A stretch of 64,000 nucleotides of DNA from Granulicella sp. L46 (GCF_009765785.1 NZ_LMUT01000012.1:510403-574402); one strand, 5' to 3'. Positions 36,227-45,533 are shown, counted from the first letter of the stretch. Made by a program: numbers and translations. The notes: generated by a model not told the origin, from the letters alone.

Positions 36227-37389
36227 TGCTCCGTATCTTGATTAACCAGGTAATGAATGCGCAGCTCGAGGTTGGGTCCGTGGAACTGCTTGGGCAGCGG
36301 CGGGAACTGCCCAACGCCGGTGATCGATCCCCAAGCCGCACGATTGAGAGCATCGTCATGGCTGGAGCCATCGAGGTGCATCGCCGCAATCGTTCCATCT
36401 GGATTGATCGTAAAGCGAATTTGCGATGTGCCTCGCTTGTTCAGCGGGGGACGCGCTTCTTCCGGCAGCAGCGGAATCCACTGCTGATAGATCAAGCGAA
36501 TGATGCGCTGCAGATACGGCTGGAAATTCACGCCCTGCGTATCGGAGAGAATTTCAGCGCCGGACCCTACTCCCGTACCGCGGTTGCTGCCCTTGATCCC
36601 CACGCTACGATCGTCGCCCGCGCTTTGCGAGCCCTGCATCGCCTGCTGCATGTCGTCGTTGGCGGTCCGCCCGGTGTTGAAGTTCGGCCGGGTCGATGGC
36701 TGCGGCGTGGGTGCCTCCGGCTCTGCGGAACGGATTGCGGGCCGTGGCGCCGAGGGCAGCGGTAACGCGGGGGATGGAACCGGCGGGGTGGGCTGCGTCA
36801 TCGCTGCCGGCGGAGTCTGCGAAGGTTCCGTGGGCGCGGGCGCCGCGGTTGGGACAGGTGCTGGCGGCGCCGCAGTGGGCGCCGGCGCCATCGCTTTCAC
36901 CTTGGCGATGGTTCCCCGATCGATCTTCGGCGCTGGAGCGAATGCATGGTGCGGCAGAACCGGCGCATTTAATTGCACGACTTCCTGCTGATGCAGCGCG
37001 TCCGCCGGCGTGATCAGTTGCGGAGAGTGCCATAGATACTTCGGCCCATAGAACAGGACCCAGGCGATCGCGAGCCAGACAAACAGGGAAATATAGATGG
37101 ACTCGCGGAACCGCCCGCGCGCCCGCTCATCTTCAATTGTGTCCAGCAGCTTGATGAGCTCATGCTCTTCCAGGTGACCGAACCGATTGGTACGGATCCG
37201 GACCGGCGCGGAGACGGTCTTGCTTGTCCCTTCGTGCGGGACCACCGACAACGGCGCGTGACCCTGCGGCGTCTCGGCAGACGGGGCGGACGTTTCGGGG
37301 GTCGGAGCCTGCGGGGCACCGGGAACTTGCGGTCCTTCAGGTTGCATCCCGGGATGCTCTGGATCGATCTGTGGGGGTGTTGTCGGCAT
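36223..37389 (-). CDS. TonB/TolA-like energy transducer protein
   Basis: A 388-residue protein with a soluble N terminus (1-115), one membrane segment (SIYISLFVWLAIAWVLFYGP), a long Pro/Ala-rich periplasm-spanning region (about 170-260) and a C-terminal TonB-like domain (VNFQPYLQRIIRLIYQQWIP, TSQIRFTINPDGTIAAMHL). Unlike classical TonB, about 110 residues precede the membrane anchor, including EEHELIKLLDTIEDERARGR. The start is ATG 37389; the frame runs open to 37458. It heads an overlapping operon. exbB/exbD are not in the window. Confidence 0.82.
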   Translation of the reverse strand: MPTTPPQIDPEHPGMQPEGPQVPGAPQAPTPETSAPSAETPQGHAPLSVVPHEGTSKTVSAPVRIRTNRFGHLEEHELIKLLDTIEDERARGRFRESIYISLFVWLAIAWVLFYGPKYLWHSPQLITPADALHQQEVVQLNAPVLPHHAFAPAPKIDRGTIAKVKAMAPAPTAAPPAPVPTAAPAPTEPSQTPPAAMTQPTPPVPSPALPLPSAPRPAIRSAEPEAPTPQPSTRPNFNTGRTANDDMQQAMQGSQSAGDDRSVGIKGSNRGTGVGSGAEILSDTQGVNFQPYLQRIIRLIYQQWIPLLPEEARPPLNKRGTSQIRFTINPDGTIAAMHLDGSSHDDALNRAAWGSITGVGQFPPLPKQFHGPNLELRIHYLVNQDTEQ

Positions 37390-37526
37390 TAGCTCGTTAG
37401 TCTGTGACGGATGTGCCCCAGTGAAGGTTGCGTTCGCAGGGACAAATCGCCAGACCAAAAAGACGCTGGCCTTCCTATTTTCTCATCTTCAGCCCGATTC
37501 CGCGCGCCCGCATCTATTCTTGATAT

Positions 37527-38036
37527 ATGTCGCACCCTGCACCGCTCGCCGGCCGCACCGCCGTTGTCCTGACCGTCAGCGACCGCTGCTTCGCCGGAAC
37601 CCAAACAGACCTCTCCGGGCCAGCCATCGTCCGCATCCTGACCGCCGCCGGCGCCGAGATCGTCGAAGCCGTCACCCTCCCCGACGAGCTCGAGCGCCTC
37701 ACCGCGGCACTCCGTGAAGCCGCCAACCACGCCAGCCTCGTGATTACCACCGGCGGCACGGGCCTCGCTCCCCGCGACATCACGCCCGAGGCGACGCTCG
37801 CGGTCTCCACGCGACTTGTTCCGGGCCTCGCCGAACTTATTCGCCAGGACGGCGCCCGCCAGACACCGTTTGCCGCTCTCGGCCGGGGCGTCTGCGTCAC
37901 CTCCGCTAACTCCCTTATTCTCAACCTGCCCGGCAATCCCAGCGGCGCCGAAAGCTCCCTGCGCGCCGTGCTTCCCCTGCTTCCCCATGCCCTCGATCTG
38001 CTGGACGGACAAACCGAGCACCCAGCAAAGCGGTAG
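37527..38036 (+). CDS. mog: MogA/MoaB-family molybdopterin adenylyltransferase
   Basis: A 169-residue single-domain MogA/MoaB protein. It shows the molybdopterin-binding features [37 protein letters not shown] and [10 protein letters not shown]. It activates molybdopterin with AMP before molybdenum insertion. The start ATG is preceded by an AT-rich box and no Shine-Dalgarno site. It is divergent from the TonB-like operon; the DedA-type gene follows by 33 bp. Confidence 0.9.
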   Translation: MSHPAPLAGRTAVVLTVSDRCFAGTQTDLSGPAIVRILTAAGAEIVEAVTLPDELERLTAALREAANHASLVITTGGTGLAPRDITPEATLAVSTRLVPGLAELIRQDGARQTPFAALGRGVCVTSANSLILNLPGNPSGAESSLRAVLPLLPHALDLLDGQTEHPAKR

Positions 38037-38069
38037 AACCACCCACTGCGGCGGTAGAATAAAGATTCC

Positions 38070-38726
38070 GTGAAACTTGGACCCATCGCTCTCCTGCATA
38101 AGTTTTCTGCCGTCCTTCTAACCGTCCTCAAGCCCCTTGGGATCTGGGGGGTTGGCGGCCTGGCTCTCATCGACTCCGCGCTCATTCCCATTCCCGTCTC
38201 CATGGACGGCGTCATTATCGGCTATGTCGCAGCCGATCATCATCGGTTCTTCGCGTACAGCCTCATGGCGGCGGCCGCTTCCACGATCGGCTCGCTGGTT
38301 CCCTTCTTTATCGGCCGCGCTGGCGGAGAGTTCTTCCTCCTCAAGCGCATTAATCGCGAGCGGTACGAGAATATTCGCGACCGCTTCGAGCGCCAGGAGT
38401 TCCTCGCCATCATGATTCCGGCGATGCTCCCGCCCCCAACCCCGCTGAAGCTCTTCGAGTTCTCCGCCGGCGTCTTCGAGATGAAGCTGGTTCCCTTCCT
38501 GCTGGCCATCTTCTGCGGGAAGCTCACCCAGTTCCTGGTCTGCTCGCTGCTCACCATCTGGTTCGGCCCCACGCTGGTGCACTCGCTGCGCCATGTCGTG
38601 CATGAACACCACAGCCTGGTGATTGCGATCGCGGTAGCCGGAGCCCTCTGGCTCGTCTTCTATGCCGTCCGCAAGATTTTCGATCGCCGCAAAGGCGTCT
38701 CGTTACCCAGCGAAGAAAATATTTAG
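38070..38726 (+). CDS. DedA/VTT-family membrane protein
   Basis: A 218-residue membrane protein with GTG start, four to five membrane segments and the VTT-type core: DSALIPIPVSMDGVIIGYVA, FFIGRAGGEFFLLKR, and the re-entrant PAMLPPPTPLKLFEFSAG. Such proteins are undecaprenyl-phosphate or phospholipid flippase candidates or needed for envelope integrity. A short YFFI/GRAGG signature and the PPPTP motif are typical of the acidobacterial branch. A terminator follows. Confidence 0.82.
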   Translation: MKLGPIALLHKFSAVLLTVLKPLGIWGVGGLALIDSALIPIPVSMDGVIIGYVAADHHRFFAYSLMAAAASTIGSLVPFFIGRAGGEFFLLKRINRERYENIRDRFERQEFLAIMIPAMLPPPTPLKLFEFSAGVFEMKLVPFLLAIFCGKLTQFLVCSLLTIWFGPTLVHSLRHVVHEHHSLVIAIAVAGALWLVFYAVRKIFDRRKGVSLPSEENI

Positions 38727-38748
38727 CCCACACACGCGCACACAACAA

Positions 38749-38773
38749 AGGCCGCGCATCGAGCGCGGCCTTC
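38749..38773. terminator. Bidirectional hairpin terminator
   Basis: AAGGCCGCGC (38749-38758), loop ATCGA, GCGCGGCCTT (38764-38773): a perfect 10-bp stem between two convergent genes, with an A-run before it and T-rich bases after. Confidence 0.8.
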
Positions 38774-38798
38774 GTCTTGCCACTCAAGTCTGTTGGCG

Positions 38799-39356
38799 CT
38801 AAATTGTCTCGGGCGTTGACCGCGTGCTCTCCACCAGCCGCTTCGCCAGTACAGGCAGACCGAAAAACGCCGTCGCAAATAATCCCGTTGACAGCAAGTC
38901 GTTGCCATAAAAGGGCAGAGCCGCAACATAGCATGCAGCCAACCCGCTCAAGGTATGCGGATACATCGCTGCCGCTCCGAACGATGCACTGTTCGCCCAC
39001 ATTGCGAAGTTGCTCAGCAGGAAGAAGCTCGTAGCCGACGCCAGCACACCGCCAGCAACGCGCAGCACTGTCACCTTGCGCAGAAGCGTGCTGCCAAGCA
39101 AACAAACCGCCGCATACCACGCCCACGTTACCAGGTACCCCCGCAGGTGAAACGCATAGCCGTACACCTTCGTCGTCAGGTAGACATCCATCAGCGCCAT
39201 GACGGCGACGGCCAGCACGGTCTGCCAGCGTGGTCTCCGCGAGCCAAAAAACAGCAGCCCCGCGCCAACCGCCGTGAAGTTGAACGCCATATTGTGGAAG
39301 ATGTGCGGCAGAAGGCGGCTCAACGCAGCGAGCACGAGTACGAGGATGGCAAGCAT
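38799..39356 (-). CDS. Polytopic membrane protein, DUF6580-like
   Basis: A 185-residue hydrophobic protein with five or six membrane segments (MLAILVLVLAALSRLLPH, FTAVGAGLLFFGSRRP, TVLAVAVMALMDVYLTT, WAWYAAVCLLGSTLL, GLFATAFFGLPVLAKRL). The conserved RLLPH...NF.AVGA pattern and an NSASFGAAAMYPHTLSGL loop match a family of predicted membrane proteins of unknown function common in Acidobacteria and Bacteroidetes, perhaps related to ECF-type S components. It ends at a shared terminator. Confidence 0.75.
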   Translation of the reverse strand: MLAILVLVLAALSRLLPHIFHNMAFNFTAVGAGLLFFGSRRPRWQTVLAVAVMALMDVYLTTKVYGYAFHLRGYLVTWAWYAAVCLLGSTLLRKVTVLRVAGGVLASATSFFLLSNFAMWANSASFGAAAMYPHTLSGLAACYVAALPFYGNDLLSTGLFATAFFGLPVLAKRLVESTRSTPETI

Positions 39357-39500
39357 AATAGGTTGGCCTTCAAAATGGGGTTCGCGGCATGACTGCCGCT
39401 ACTAAGATTGTAGCCTGTGTAGCGCGCTCCCTTGTCAAAAAGACTTTCACGCGATCAACAAACAAGCCGCCTAGCAATGGGCCGCATACCATGTCGCGAT

Positions 39501-40691
39501 CTATGGCTCAACGTGGCCATCCATCGTCTGGAGCACCACGTGGTCGGCCGCGTCCAGCTCCACCGTCCCTGTCAGCGGCTGCCGTCCGGTCTCTCGCAAC
39601 CGACCACCGAGAAATCGCGGATCACGAAACGTAACCACGGTCGCTGCTGTACTTGGCTCTTCGCCGCCCGCCGCCAGTTCGCTGTCCGCCTTCGTCACCT
39701 CGACAAACGGCATCGGCGACCAGTCCATGTACACGCGCCCAAGCTTGTTCCGCTGCGCAGCCAGTACCGCGGCACTGCGTCCAGGCTTCGGATAGGTTGT
39801 TTCGCCGGTCGTCAGCGTTCCACCATAGGTGTCGATCTCCGCCAACCGATAGACCGGGCCGAAGTCCATCACGGCCGACCAGCGAAAGGGGCTCAACAGA
39901 TCGGGGCTCGCCAAGGCTGCACGCGCCGGTAGGAAAGTCGGCACGTAGGCGCTGTCGGCGGCGGCCGCGTGCGTGGCATCCTGCGACTGCGAACCATCCG
40001 GCGGCGGCGTTGTGTCCGTCGCACTCTCGGGCGTCGGCGCAACCATGCTCTGCGCCATTGCCATCTGCACAGCGCGCTGATGCTCTACCGCGCGCAACCC
40101 CCACCATGCCACAATGCCCACCAGTGCGGCGATCGCCCAGCCTCTTCCCTTGAAGGGCTGTTTCTTCGCCCCAACTTCTGCGCCCACCAGGCCGAATATC
40201 CAAGGCAGAATCAGCGCGCCCAGCAACAGCGCAAGCATTAAAGGGTCAACGATGAACACAATCGACCCGGCATACCAGCGGTCGTTGAAGGGAAAGAACG
40301 GTCGCAGCCCATAGTTGTTGGTGTAGTCCAGTAGCAGATGGCTCAGCAGCGCGACCAGCGCCAGGCCGTACAACACACCCCAGCGTACAGGCGCAACGGT
40401 CAGCGGCTTTGTTCTGGAGCCCACGGGAGCTGCCGCGCGCCGTACCCGCCATCGATGCCACACATAAACCCCCGCAACAATCAGGGCCGCCTCGAAAGGC
40501 AGCCCCAGAAAGGTATGCGTGATGCCGCGATGATGCTGAAAGCCCTCGATCGGCCCGCGCAGACTCCACAAGGTGTCAATGTCGGGAAACTCGGCCGCCA
40601 CAACCATGGTGAGCGTGGCATACGCCGCTCGTCGATTCAGCCCGGTTCGCGAAAGGCAGGCGCCGGTAAGCAGATGCGTTACCGGCTCCAT
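39501..40691 (-). CDS. YdjM/DUF457-family membrane-bound metal-dependent hydrolase
   Basis: A 396-residue protein with the family motifs MEPVTHLLTGACLSR, AAEFPDIDTLW and HHRGITHTFLG (metal-binding His/Asp cluster), and about five membrane segments in the first 240 residues. The C-terminal part (about 245-396) is a soluble domain with LDAADHVVLQTMDGH near its end. YdjM is an SOS-linked inner membrane protein in E. coli, but the function of the family is unknown. The next gene starts 6 bp upstream, so they are co-transcribed. Confidence 0.85.
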   Translation of the reverse strand: MEPVTHLLTGACLSRTGLNRRAAYATLTMVVAAEFPDIDTLWSLRGPIEGFQHHRGITHTFLGLPFEAALIVAGVYVWHRWRVRRAAAPVGSRTKPLTVAPVRWGVLYGLALVALLSHLLLDYTNNYGLRPFFPFNDRWYAGSIVFIVDPLMLALLLGALILPWIFGLVGAEVGAKKQPFKGRGWAIAALVGIVAWWGLRAVEHQRAVQMAMAQSMVAPTPESATDTTPPPDGSQSQDATHAAAADSAYVPTFLPARAALASPDLLSPFRWSAVMDFGPVYRLAEIDTYGGTLTTGETTYPKPGRSAAVLAAQRNKLGRVYMDWSPMPFVEVTKADSELAAGGEEPSTAATVVTFRDPRFLGGRLRETGRQPLTGTVELDAADHVVLQTMDGHVEP

Positions 40692-40697
40692 GCGTTG

Positions 40698-41669
40698 TTA
40701 CCGTTGCATAGCGATCGAGTGAATGCCCATGGCCTGCTGCGTCGCCTGCGCTGTCTCAACCTCGCGTTCGGCACGAGCCGTGCGCTCTTGCTCGATCTCA
40801 CGTTCACGCGCGCGCTTCGAACCTGCCGTAAAGGCAGTCATCTCAGCAGGTGCCAGCATCTCCGGCTTGAACCCGGCGATGGCCACAAAACCCGGCTCGT
40901 CGCCCAGCGCCTCCGAGATGCGATTCCAAAGGAAGAACGGCGAGGTCGTCGGCAGCAGAATCATCTTGCGTTCCGGCTGCGGCAGGGCGAAGTACGTTCC
41001 CCACGTCAGCAGCGCAGCGCAACTGCCTAGCGTGCTAAAGACAAAGACCGGCGAATAGACGGTTGGCGCTCCGGCTACGGTCCATACGGACTCCACGAGC
41101 ATTACCGTCGCGAAAACTCCAAGGCCCAGGCTCACACCAAAGATATGGCTCCTGTAGGTAAGACCCAGGTATCTCGTAGAAAAGCAGACGAACAGCAAGA
41201 GGCAAAGAGTCAAAACGCTTATGCCTTGCTGCATCTGGCTAGACAGTGTCGCCATGGTGTAAGAGCCTGCTGTGTGCGGCCCAAGTGCAAGGGCAACGGA
41301 AAGTGCGATGGAAACTCCAGCAACCCAGCGAAATACAATCTTGCCCGCGCGGTGCAATCCTTCCAACGGCTTCATGGCCTGACGGAAGACGCTGTAGATC
41401 ACCAGCAACAACAAAGCATACTCGACAAAGGAGATCACCCAGTGCGAGTAGAAATAGATCTCGTAACCAAGAACCTTGGAGACTCCAAGATCCTTGCGGA
41501 AAAAAAGAATAGGGATCGAAATCACATCTTCAAAACAGCCAACAGCCAGAAGCGCCGCAAGGAAATGAAACTCGCGAAGCAAACGCTTGCGCGCCATCAG
41601 AACCAAAATCCCGGCACCAATAAAAAGGTCTGCGAAGATCGAGTATTCCAGAAGTAGTTTCGTATCCAT
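40698..41669 (-). CDS. Seven-span membrane protein of unknown function
   Basis: A 323-residue protein with about seven membrane helices (first: YSIFADLFIGAGILVLMA; last: FVFSTLGSCAALLTWGTYFA) followed by a cytoplasmic tail with a charged helix (KRAREREIEQERTARAEREV). The layout is like the 7-TM acidobacterial proteins of unknown role. The gene is transcribed together with the YdjM-like gene (6-bp gap). Confidence 0.75.
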   Translation of the reverse strand: MDTKLLLEYSIFADLFIGAGILVLMARKRLLREFHFLAALLAVGCFEDVISIPILFFRKDLGVSKVLGYEIYFYSHWVISFVEYALLLLVIYSVFRQAMKPLEGLHRAGKIVFRWVAGVSIALSVALALGPHTAGSYTMATLSSQMQQGISVLTLCLLLFVCFSTRYLGLTYRSHIFGVSLGLGVFATVMLVESVWTVAGAPTVYSPVFVFSTLGSCAALLTWGTYFALPQPERKMILLPTTSPFFLWNRISEALGDEPGFVAIAGFKPEMLAPAEMTAFTAGSKRAREREIEQERTARAEREVETAQATQQAMGIHSIAMQR

Positions 41670-41763
41670 GGCGAACGCCTCCGGTGCGCGATAAGAGTAT
41701 CGTACACAGGAGGCGATGCGATTGCACCATTAATTTGCTAATTTTTAGGGTATTTAGCCCAGA

Positions 41764-41946
41764 TTAGTCGAGGCCGCAGGTGCTGCCGGGCGAGCACATC
41801 GTCGTCGGCGTATGCACAACGCCGGGCTGCGCTACGAGGACCTTCGCCTGATTGTTGCGGGCGATCGAAGCCGAGTACATCGAGGAGGCGCTGAAACCGG
41901 CGACTGCGAGGGCGACGACGAAGGTGCGGATGGCGAGGTTCTTCAT
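41764..41946 (-). CDS. Small secreted peptide
   Basis: A 60-residue product with a clear signal peptide (FVVALAVAGFSASSMYSAS) and a mature part of about 33 residues ending CSPGSTCGLD, with two cysteines close together that could form a disulfide. AAGGAGAA lies 8-9 bases before the ATG, so translation is likely. No known family; the gene stands alone, and a 313-bp AT-rich gap lies upstream. Confidence 0.65.
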   Translation of the reverse strand: MKNLAIRTFVVALAVAGFSASSMYSASIARNNQAKVLVAQPGVVHTPTTMCSPGSTCGLD

Positions 41947-42259
41947 GAGGGTATTTCTCCTTGGCAGTAAATAAGTGATGAAAGATTTCTAAAGATTTCT
42001 CTGGACAACCAGATGAGAAGAACATAGAGTCATACAAACTGTAAGTCCATCTCTATCAACAACATAACTATATACTCTTTAGTTAACGTTACTAAAGTCA
42101 TTTCCAGGTGTTAATGAAGTCATCATCAAATTTCGACACTGAAATCAGTTACTTAGTCGCTTCCCATCCCCTGCAATCCAGTTACTTTCCCGTCCTTTGG
42201 TTGTAAACCTGCCCTTAAAATGCGCTTTTTTAGCTCTCCGCGTATGCTCGTCCTAGGCC
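41947..42259. other. AT-rich promoter region before the peptide and rnr
   Basis: A 313-bp divergent gap, much richer in A+T than its surroundings. It contains the inverted repeat CTTTAGT-N7-ACTAAAG at 42077-42097, an operator-like element about 130 bp before the peptide start. No gene is seen in it. Confidence 0.5.
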
Positions 42260-45193
42260 ATGGCCCGCATTCCTACTCCACGCGCTGACAGAAATTCGCT
42301 CGGACGAAGCGACCGCGACCTGCTCGCCAGGATTACCCGGTCCGCCGGCAGCAAGGCGGGATACAAACAACTCATTCGTGAGCTTGGATTAGGCGGTGGC
42401 CGCGAGCGGCGGCTGCTGGTGGAGCAGCTCACACGCCTCGTTGCCCGCGGAGAGTTGGCTCGCCTGGGCGACGATATGTGGTCTATCCCTAAGCGTGAAC
42501 CACCTCAGAATGAGAATCTTACGACGCCTGGCAAGCCGGGTGCCGCAGGCCTTTGGGATGGCATGGAGAGTTCAGTTCGCGGTGGCCGTGAGCGGCTGGT
42601 GAGTGGGCGGCTGGATCTTCATCGGGATGGATTCGGGTTTGTGCGGCCGGAAGCGATTGCGTCGCGAAACCAGGCTAAAGATGGCGGTTTGCAGCCCCAA
42701 ACAGGGCTAAGTACACACCAAAAACAGGACGACATTTTCATTCCACCGAATGAAATTCACGGCGCCATGCAAGGGGACTTAGTCCTTGTAGATGAAGCAC
42801 TTCCGGGCCGCGATGGACGCCGGTCGGGGCGCATTGCGCGGGTGCTGACGCGGCGCAATCCGACCATCGTAGGGATCTTTCACTATGCGAAGCGTCACCA
42901 TCGTAATGATTACGAAGCACTTAAGGGGAACTATGTGTCTCCTTGGGATGAGCGCCTGGGCGGTCCCATCCTGATTCCAGACGGCGCGGAAAGCCTGCCG
43001 GATGTGGCGAATTCGCCACATAGGATGCTTGGGGATGAAGCTAGAAATGCGCTGCAAGCTGCTGAATCGAAAGACTCTAAGCACCCTCTCGAAGGCATGG
43101 CAGTGGACGTCGAGATCATCAGTTTCCCAACGCCGGGACGGCCGGCGACCGGGCGGCTGATTGAGGTGTTGGGGCCACCCGATGCATTCGGTGTCGACGT
43201 GGAGATCCTGATCCGTAAACATCACATTCCACACACTTTTCCGGCCCCAGTGTTGGCGGAAGCGGAGGCTCGGGCGCTCGAAACGGTTGCCTCTCTTGAC
43301 CCGGAAGTGATTGAAAACAGGGAGGATTTCCGGGGCCTTCCAATCGTAACCATCGACGGCGAGACGGCACGGGACTTCGATGATGCCGTGCTTGTTCGGC
43401 GTATGCCCAATGGAAACAATGAGTTGCAGGTGCATATTGCCGATGTGAGCTGGTATGTGTGGCCGGGGGCAGCGCTGGATACCGAGGCGCGGCTGCGGGG
43501 GACGAGCGTTTACTTTCCTGATCGGGCGGTGCCGATGCTGCCACATGCGCTCTCGAGCGGCATGTGCAGCCTTCTTCCAAATGAAGACAGGCTTGTACTT
43601 AGCTGCATTATGGAGATTGATCCGAGGGGCGAAATTGTGGGCTATCGCCTGGCAGAGGGGATCATCCGCAGCGTTCGGCGGATGACCTACACGAGCGTTC
43701 AGCACTGCATTAATGCCGGCATGCCCGGTGAGAATTTGCATGACTCAGCCCAGTTTCGGGACACAAACCCAACGACACAGCCTAGTTTGGAGGACATCAC
43801 GGAGCGGGAGCGGGTGGATCTCGAGGCTCCTGAGCTTCCCCGGGCTTTTGATGCGATGCTCGACCTGGCGCTTCGACTGAATGCGAAGAGGGTGCGGCGG
43901 GGGTCGATTGATTTTGACCTGCCGGAACCAATTGTGGAGTTCGATCCGGATGGGAACATGAAGGCCATTGTGCGGTCGGAGCGGGGATGGTCCCACAGAC
44001 TTATAGAAGAGTTCATGCTGTCGGCCAATGAATGCGTCGCGCACTGGCTGGAGGCGCAGGGGATTGCTTCGATCTATCGGATCCACGAGATGCCGGATCC
44101 GAAGCGGATTGTCGATTTTGAAGAGACCGCCGCAGGGTTTGGGCATTCGCTGGGGCTGGGGAATCTGCCGGTGAGGAAGCTGACGATGAAGTCGGACCGG
44201 CGGGATTCGCGGCAGAGGTCGGCGCGGGGGAAAGATTCGAGGGGGGCGCAACAGCACGAGGTTACAGAGAGCATTCCGGTGACGCCGCAGATGTATCAGA
44301 AGCTGGTGCGGCGGATCAGCGGGACGCCGGAGGAGCGGATTTTGGCGTACCTGATGCTGCGGTCGTTGAAGCAGGCTCGGTATGCGGAGAAGAATGAGGG
44401 GCACTTTGCGCTGGCATCGCCGTCGTATACGCACTTCACTTCGCCGATTCGGCGGTATCCGGATTTGATTGTGCATCGGCTGGTGCGCGCGATGTTGCGG
44501 AAGGGCGCGGATCCGCGGGGTGGGGCGATTCGGAGTGATGATCCGCAGCCGTGGAGTACGGAGTTGGCGCGGTCGCGGGGGAAACATGGGATTTATGCAG
44601 GGGGAAAGGAGAACCAATACAGGGGTCTCTCCACTGCGCTACGCTCCGGTCGAGATGACGGATCCTCGGGCGGGAAGCAGGAAGGGCCGATTGCTGCGGA
44701 GGAGTTGAGTGATATTGCGGTGGAGAGTTCGCAGGCGGAGCGGCGGGCGGCCGATGCGGAGCGCGAGCTGATTGAGTGGAAGAAGATGAAATTTATGGCC
44801 GATAAGATCGGCGATGACTTCCCTGCTGTGATTTTGTCGGTTACGAAGTATGGATTTTTTGTGGAGCTCGATGACATGTTCATCGAGGGGCTGGTGCCGT
44901 TGGGGTCGCTGGCAGGCGACTACTATTCGTATCGCGATACGGACCGAACGATTGTGGGATCCAGGACAGGGCATGTATTTGCGTTGGGGCAGAAGGTGCA
45001 TGTGCTGCTGGACCGGATTGATCGCCAGCAGAGACGGCTGCAGTTTGCGCTGTTGCCAGGGACGGAGCCGAAGGTAGTTCCAGGTGCTGAGCGCGGCCCG
45101 GGTCGCGGTGGGAAGAGTGAGGCGAAAAAGGCTAAGGCGAAAGAGAAGAAGGTTGGTGGGAAGGCCAAGGCGCGGCAGCGGAAGAAGCGGTAA
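42260..45193 (+). CDS. rnr: Ribonuclease R with family-atypical insertions
   Basis: A 977-residue RNase II-family 3'-5' exoribonuclease, longer than the roughly 800 residues usual for RNase R. It has an N-terminal winged-helix region, cold-shock domains, the RNB domain with VTIDGETARDFDDAVLV (metal Asp residues around 366-373), FTSPIRRYPDLIVHRL, and a C-terminal S1 domain (VILSVTKYGFFVELDDMFIEGLV) plus a Lys-rich tail. Extra low-complexity segments sit around residues 135-155, 235-275, 500-525, 640-675 and 755-835; the last includes a stretch (bases ~44620-44660) that matches a dispersed acidobacterial hairpin repeat. The frame is intact throughout. Confidence 0.95.
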   Translation: MARIPTPRADRNSLGRSDRDLLARITRSAGSKAGYKQLIRELGLGGGRERRLLVEQLTRLVARGELARLGDDMWSIPKREPPQNENLTTPGKPGAAGLWDGMESSVRGGRERLVSGRLDLHRDGFGFVRPEAIASRNQAKDGGLQPQTGLSTHQKQDDIFIPPNEIHGAMQGDLVLVDEALPGRDGRRSGRIARVLTRRNPTIVGIFHYAKRHHRNDYEALKGNYVSPWDERLGGPILIPDGAESLPDVANSPHRMLGDEARNALQAAESKDSKHPLEGMAVDVEIISFPTPGRPATGRLIEVLGPPDAFGVDVEILIRKHHIPHTFPAPVLAEAEARALETVASLDPEVIENREDFRGLPIVTIDGETARDFDDAVLVRRMPNGNNELQVHIADVSWYVWPGAALDTEARLRGTSVYFPDRAVPMLPHALSSGMCSLLPNEDRLVLSCIMEIDPRGEIVGYRLAEGIIRSVRRMTYTSVQHCINAGMPGENLHDSAQFRDTNPTTQPSLEDITERERVDLEAPELPRAFDAMLDLALRLNAKRVRRGSIDFDLPEPIVEFDPDGNMKAIVRSERGWSHRLIEEFMLSANECVAHWLEAQGIASIYRIHEMPDPKRIVDFEETAAGFGHSLGLGNLPVRKLTMKSDRRDSRQRSARGKDSRGAQQHEVTESIPVTPQMYQKLVRRISGTPEERILAYLMLRSLKQARYAEKNEGHFALASPSYTHFTSPIRRYPDLIVHRLVRAMLRKGADPRGGAIRSDDPQPWSTELARSRGKHGIYAGGKENQYRGLSTALRSGRDDGSSGGKQEGPIAAEELSDIAVESSQAERRAADAERELIEWKKMKFMADKIGDDFPAVILSVTKYGFFVELDDMFIEGLVPLGSLAGDYYSYRDTDRTIVGSRTGHVFALGQKVHVLLDRIDRQQRRLQFALLPGTEPKVVPGAERGPGRGGKSEAKKAKAKEKKVGGKAKARQRKKR
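44620..44660. repeat. REP-like element inside rnr
   Basis: The bases CAGGGGTCTCTCCACTGCGC through CGAGATGACG resemble the short intergenic repeat seen in Acidobacteria (a G/C-rich ...CTGCGCT...CGG..GATGAC pattern). A related but diverged copy lies at 53510-53537. It is translated in frame within the RNase R linker. Confidence 0.5.
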
Positions 45194-45203
45194 TCAGGCG
45201 CAC

Positions 45204-45238
45204 TTGACTGATGTAATGTGTGGCCTTACACTTTACAT
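45204..45238 (+). promoter_or_regulatory. higBA promoter with overlapping operator
   Basis: TTGACT (45204-45209), 17-bp spacer and TACACT (45227-45232) make a sigma-70 type promoter. An inverted repeat, ATGTAATGTGT (45211-45221) and ACACTTTACAT (45228-45238), with one mismatch, covers the spacer and -10, ideal for HigA autorepression. Confidence 0.65.
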
Positions 45239-45254
45239 CTATGCTGGACCATGA

Positions 45255-45533
45255 ATGATCAAGTCGTTTAAGCACGCTGGTCTGCGAAAGTTTTATGAGA
45301 CGGATTCGAAGGCAGGCATCATTCCTGCCCATGCGAGGAAACTGCGCAATCAGTTATCCGTGCTGGATGTAGCGACCAAGCCGAGTGACATGGATCAGTC
45401 GGGATGGCAGTTGCATCCTTTAACAGGTAGGCTGAGCGGGTTCTGGTCGATCTCGGTGAACGGAAACTGGCGATTGACGTTTCGATTTATTGGAGTCGAC
45501 GTGGAGATCGTCGATTATCAGGACTATCACTAG
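45255..45533 (+). CDS. higB: HigB-type toxin (RelE/ParE fold)
   Basis: A 92-residue mRNA-interferase toxin of the HigB (host-inhibition) group. Family features: IKSFKHAGLRKFYETDSKAG, the LHPLTGRLSGFWSISVNGNW segment and a C-terminal VEIVDYQDYH. HigB cleaves mRNA on the ribosome. The antitoxin gene follows by 11 bp, toxin first as usual for HigBA. A promoter with an operator-like palindrome lies just upstream. Confidence 0.93.
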   Translation: MIKSFKHAGLRKFYETDSKAGIIPAHARKLRNQLSVLDVATKPSDMDQSGWQLHPLTGRLSGFWSISVNGNWRLTFRFIGVDVEIVDYQDYH

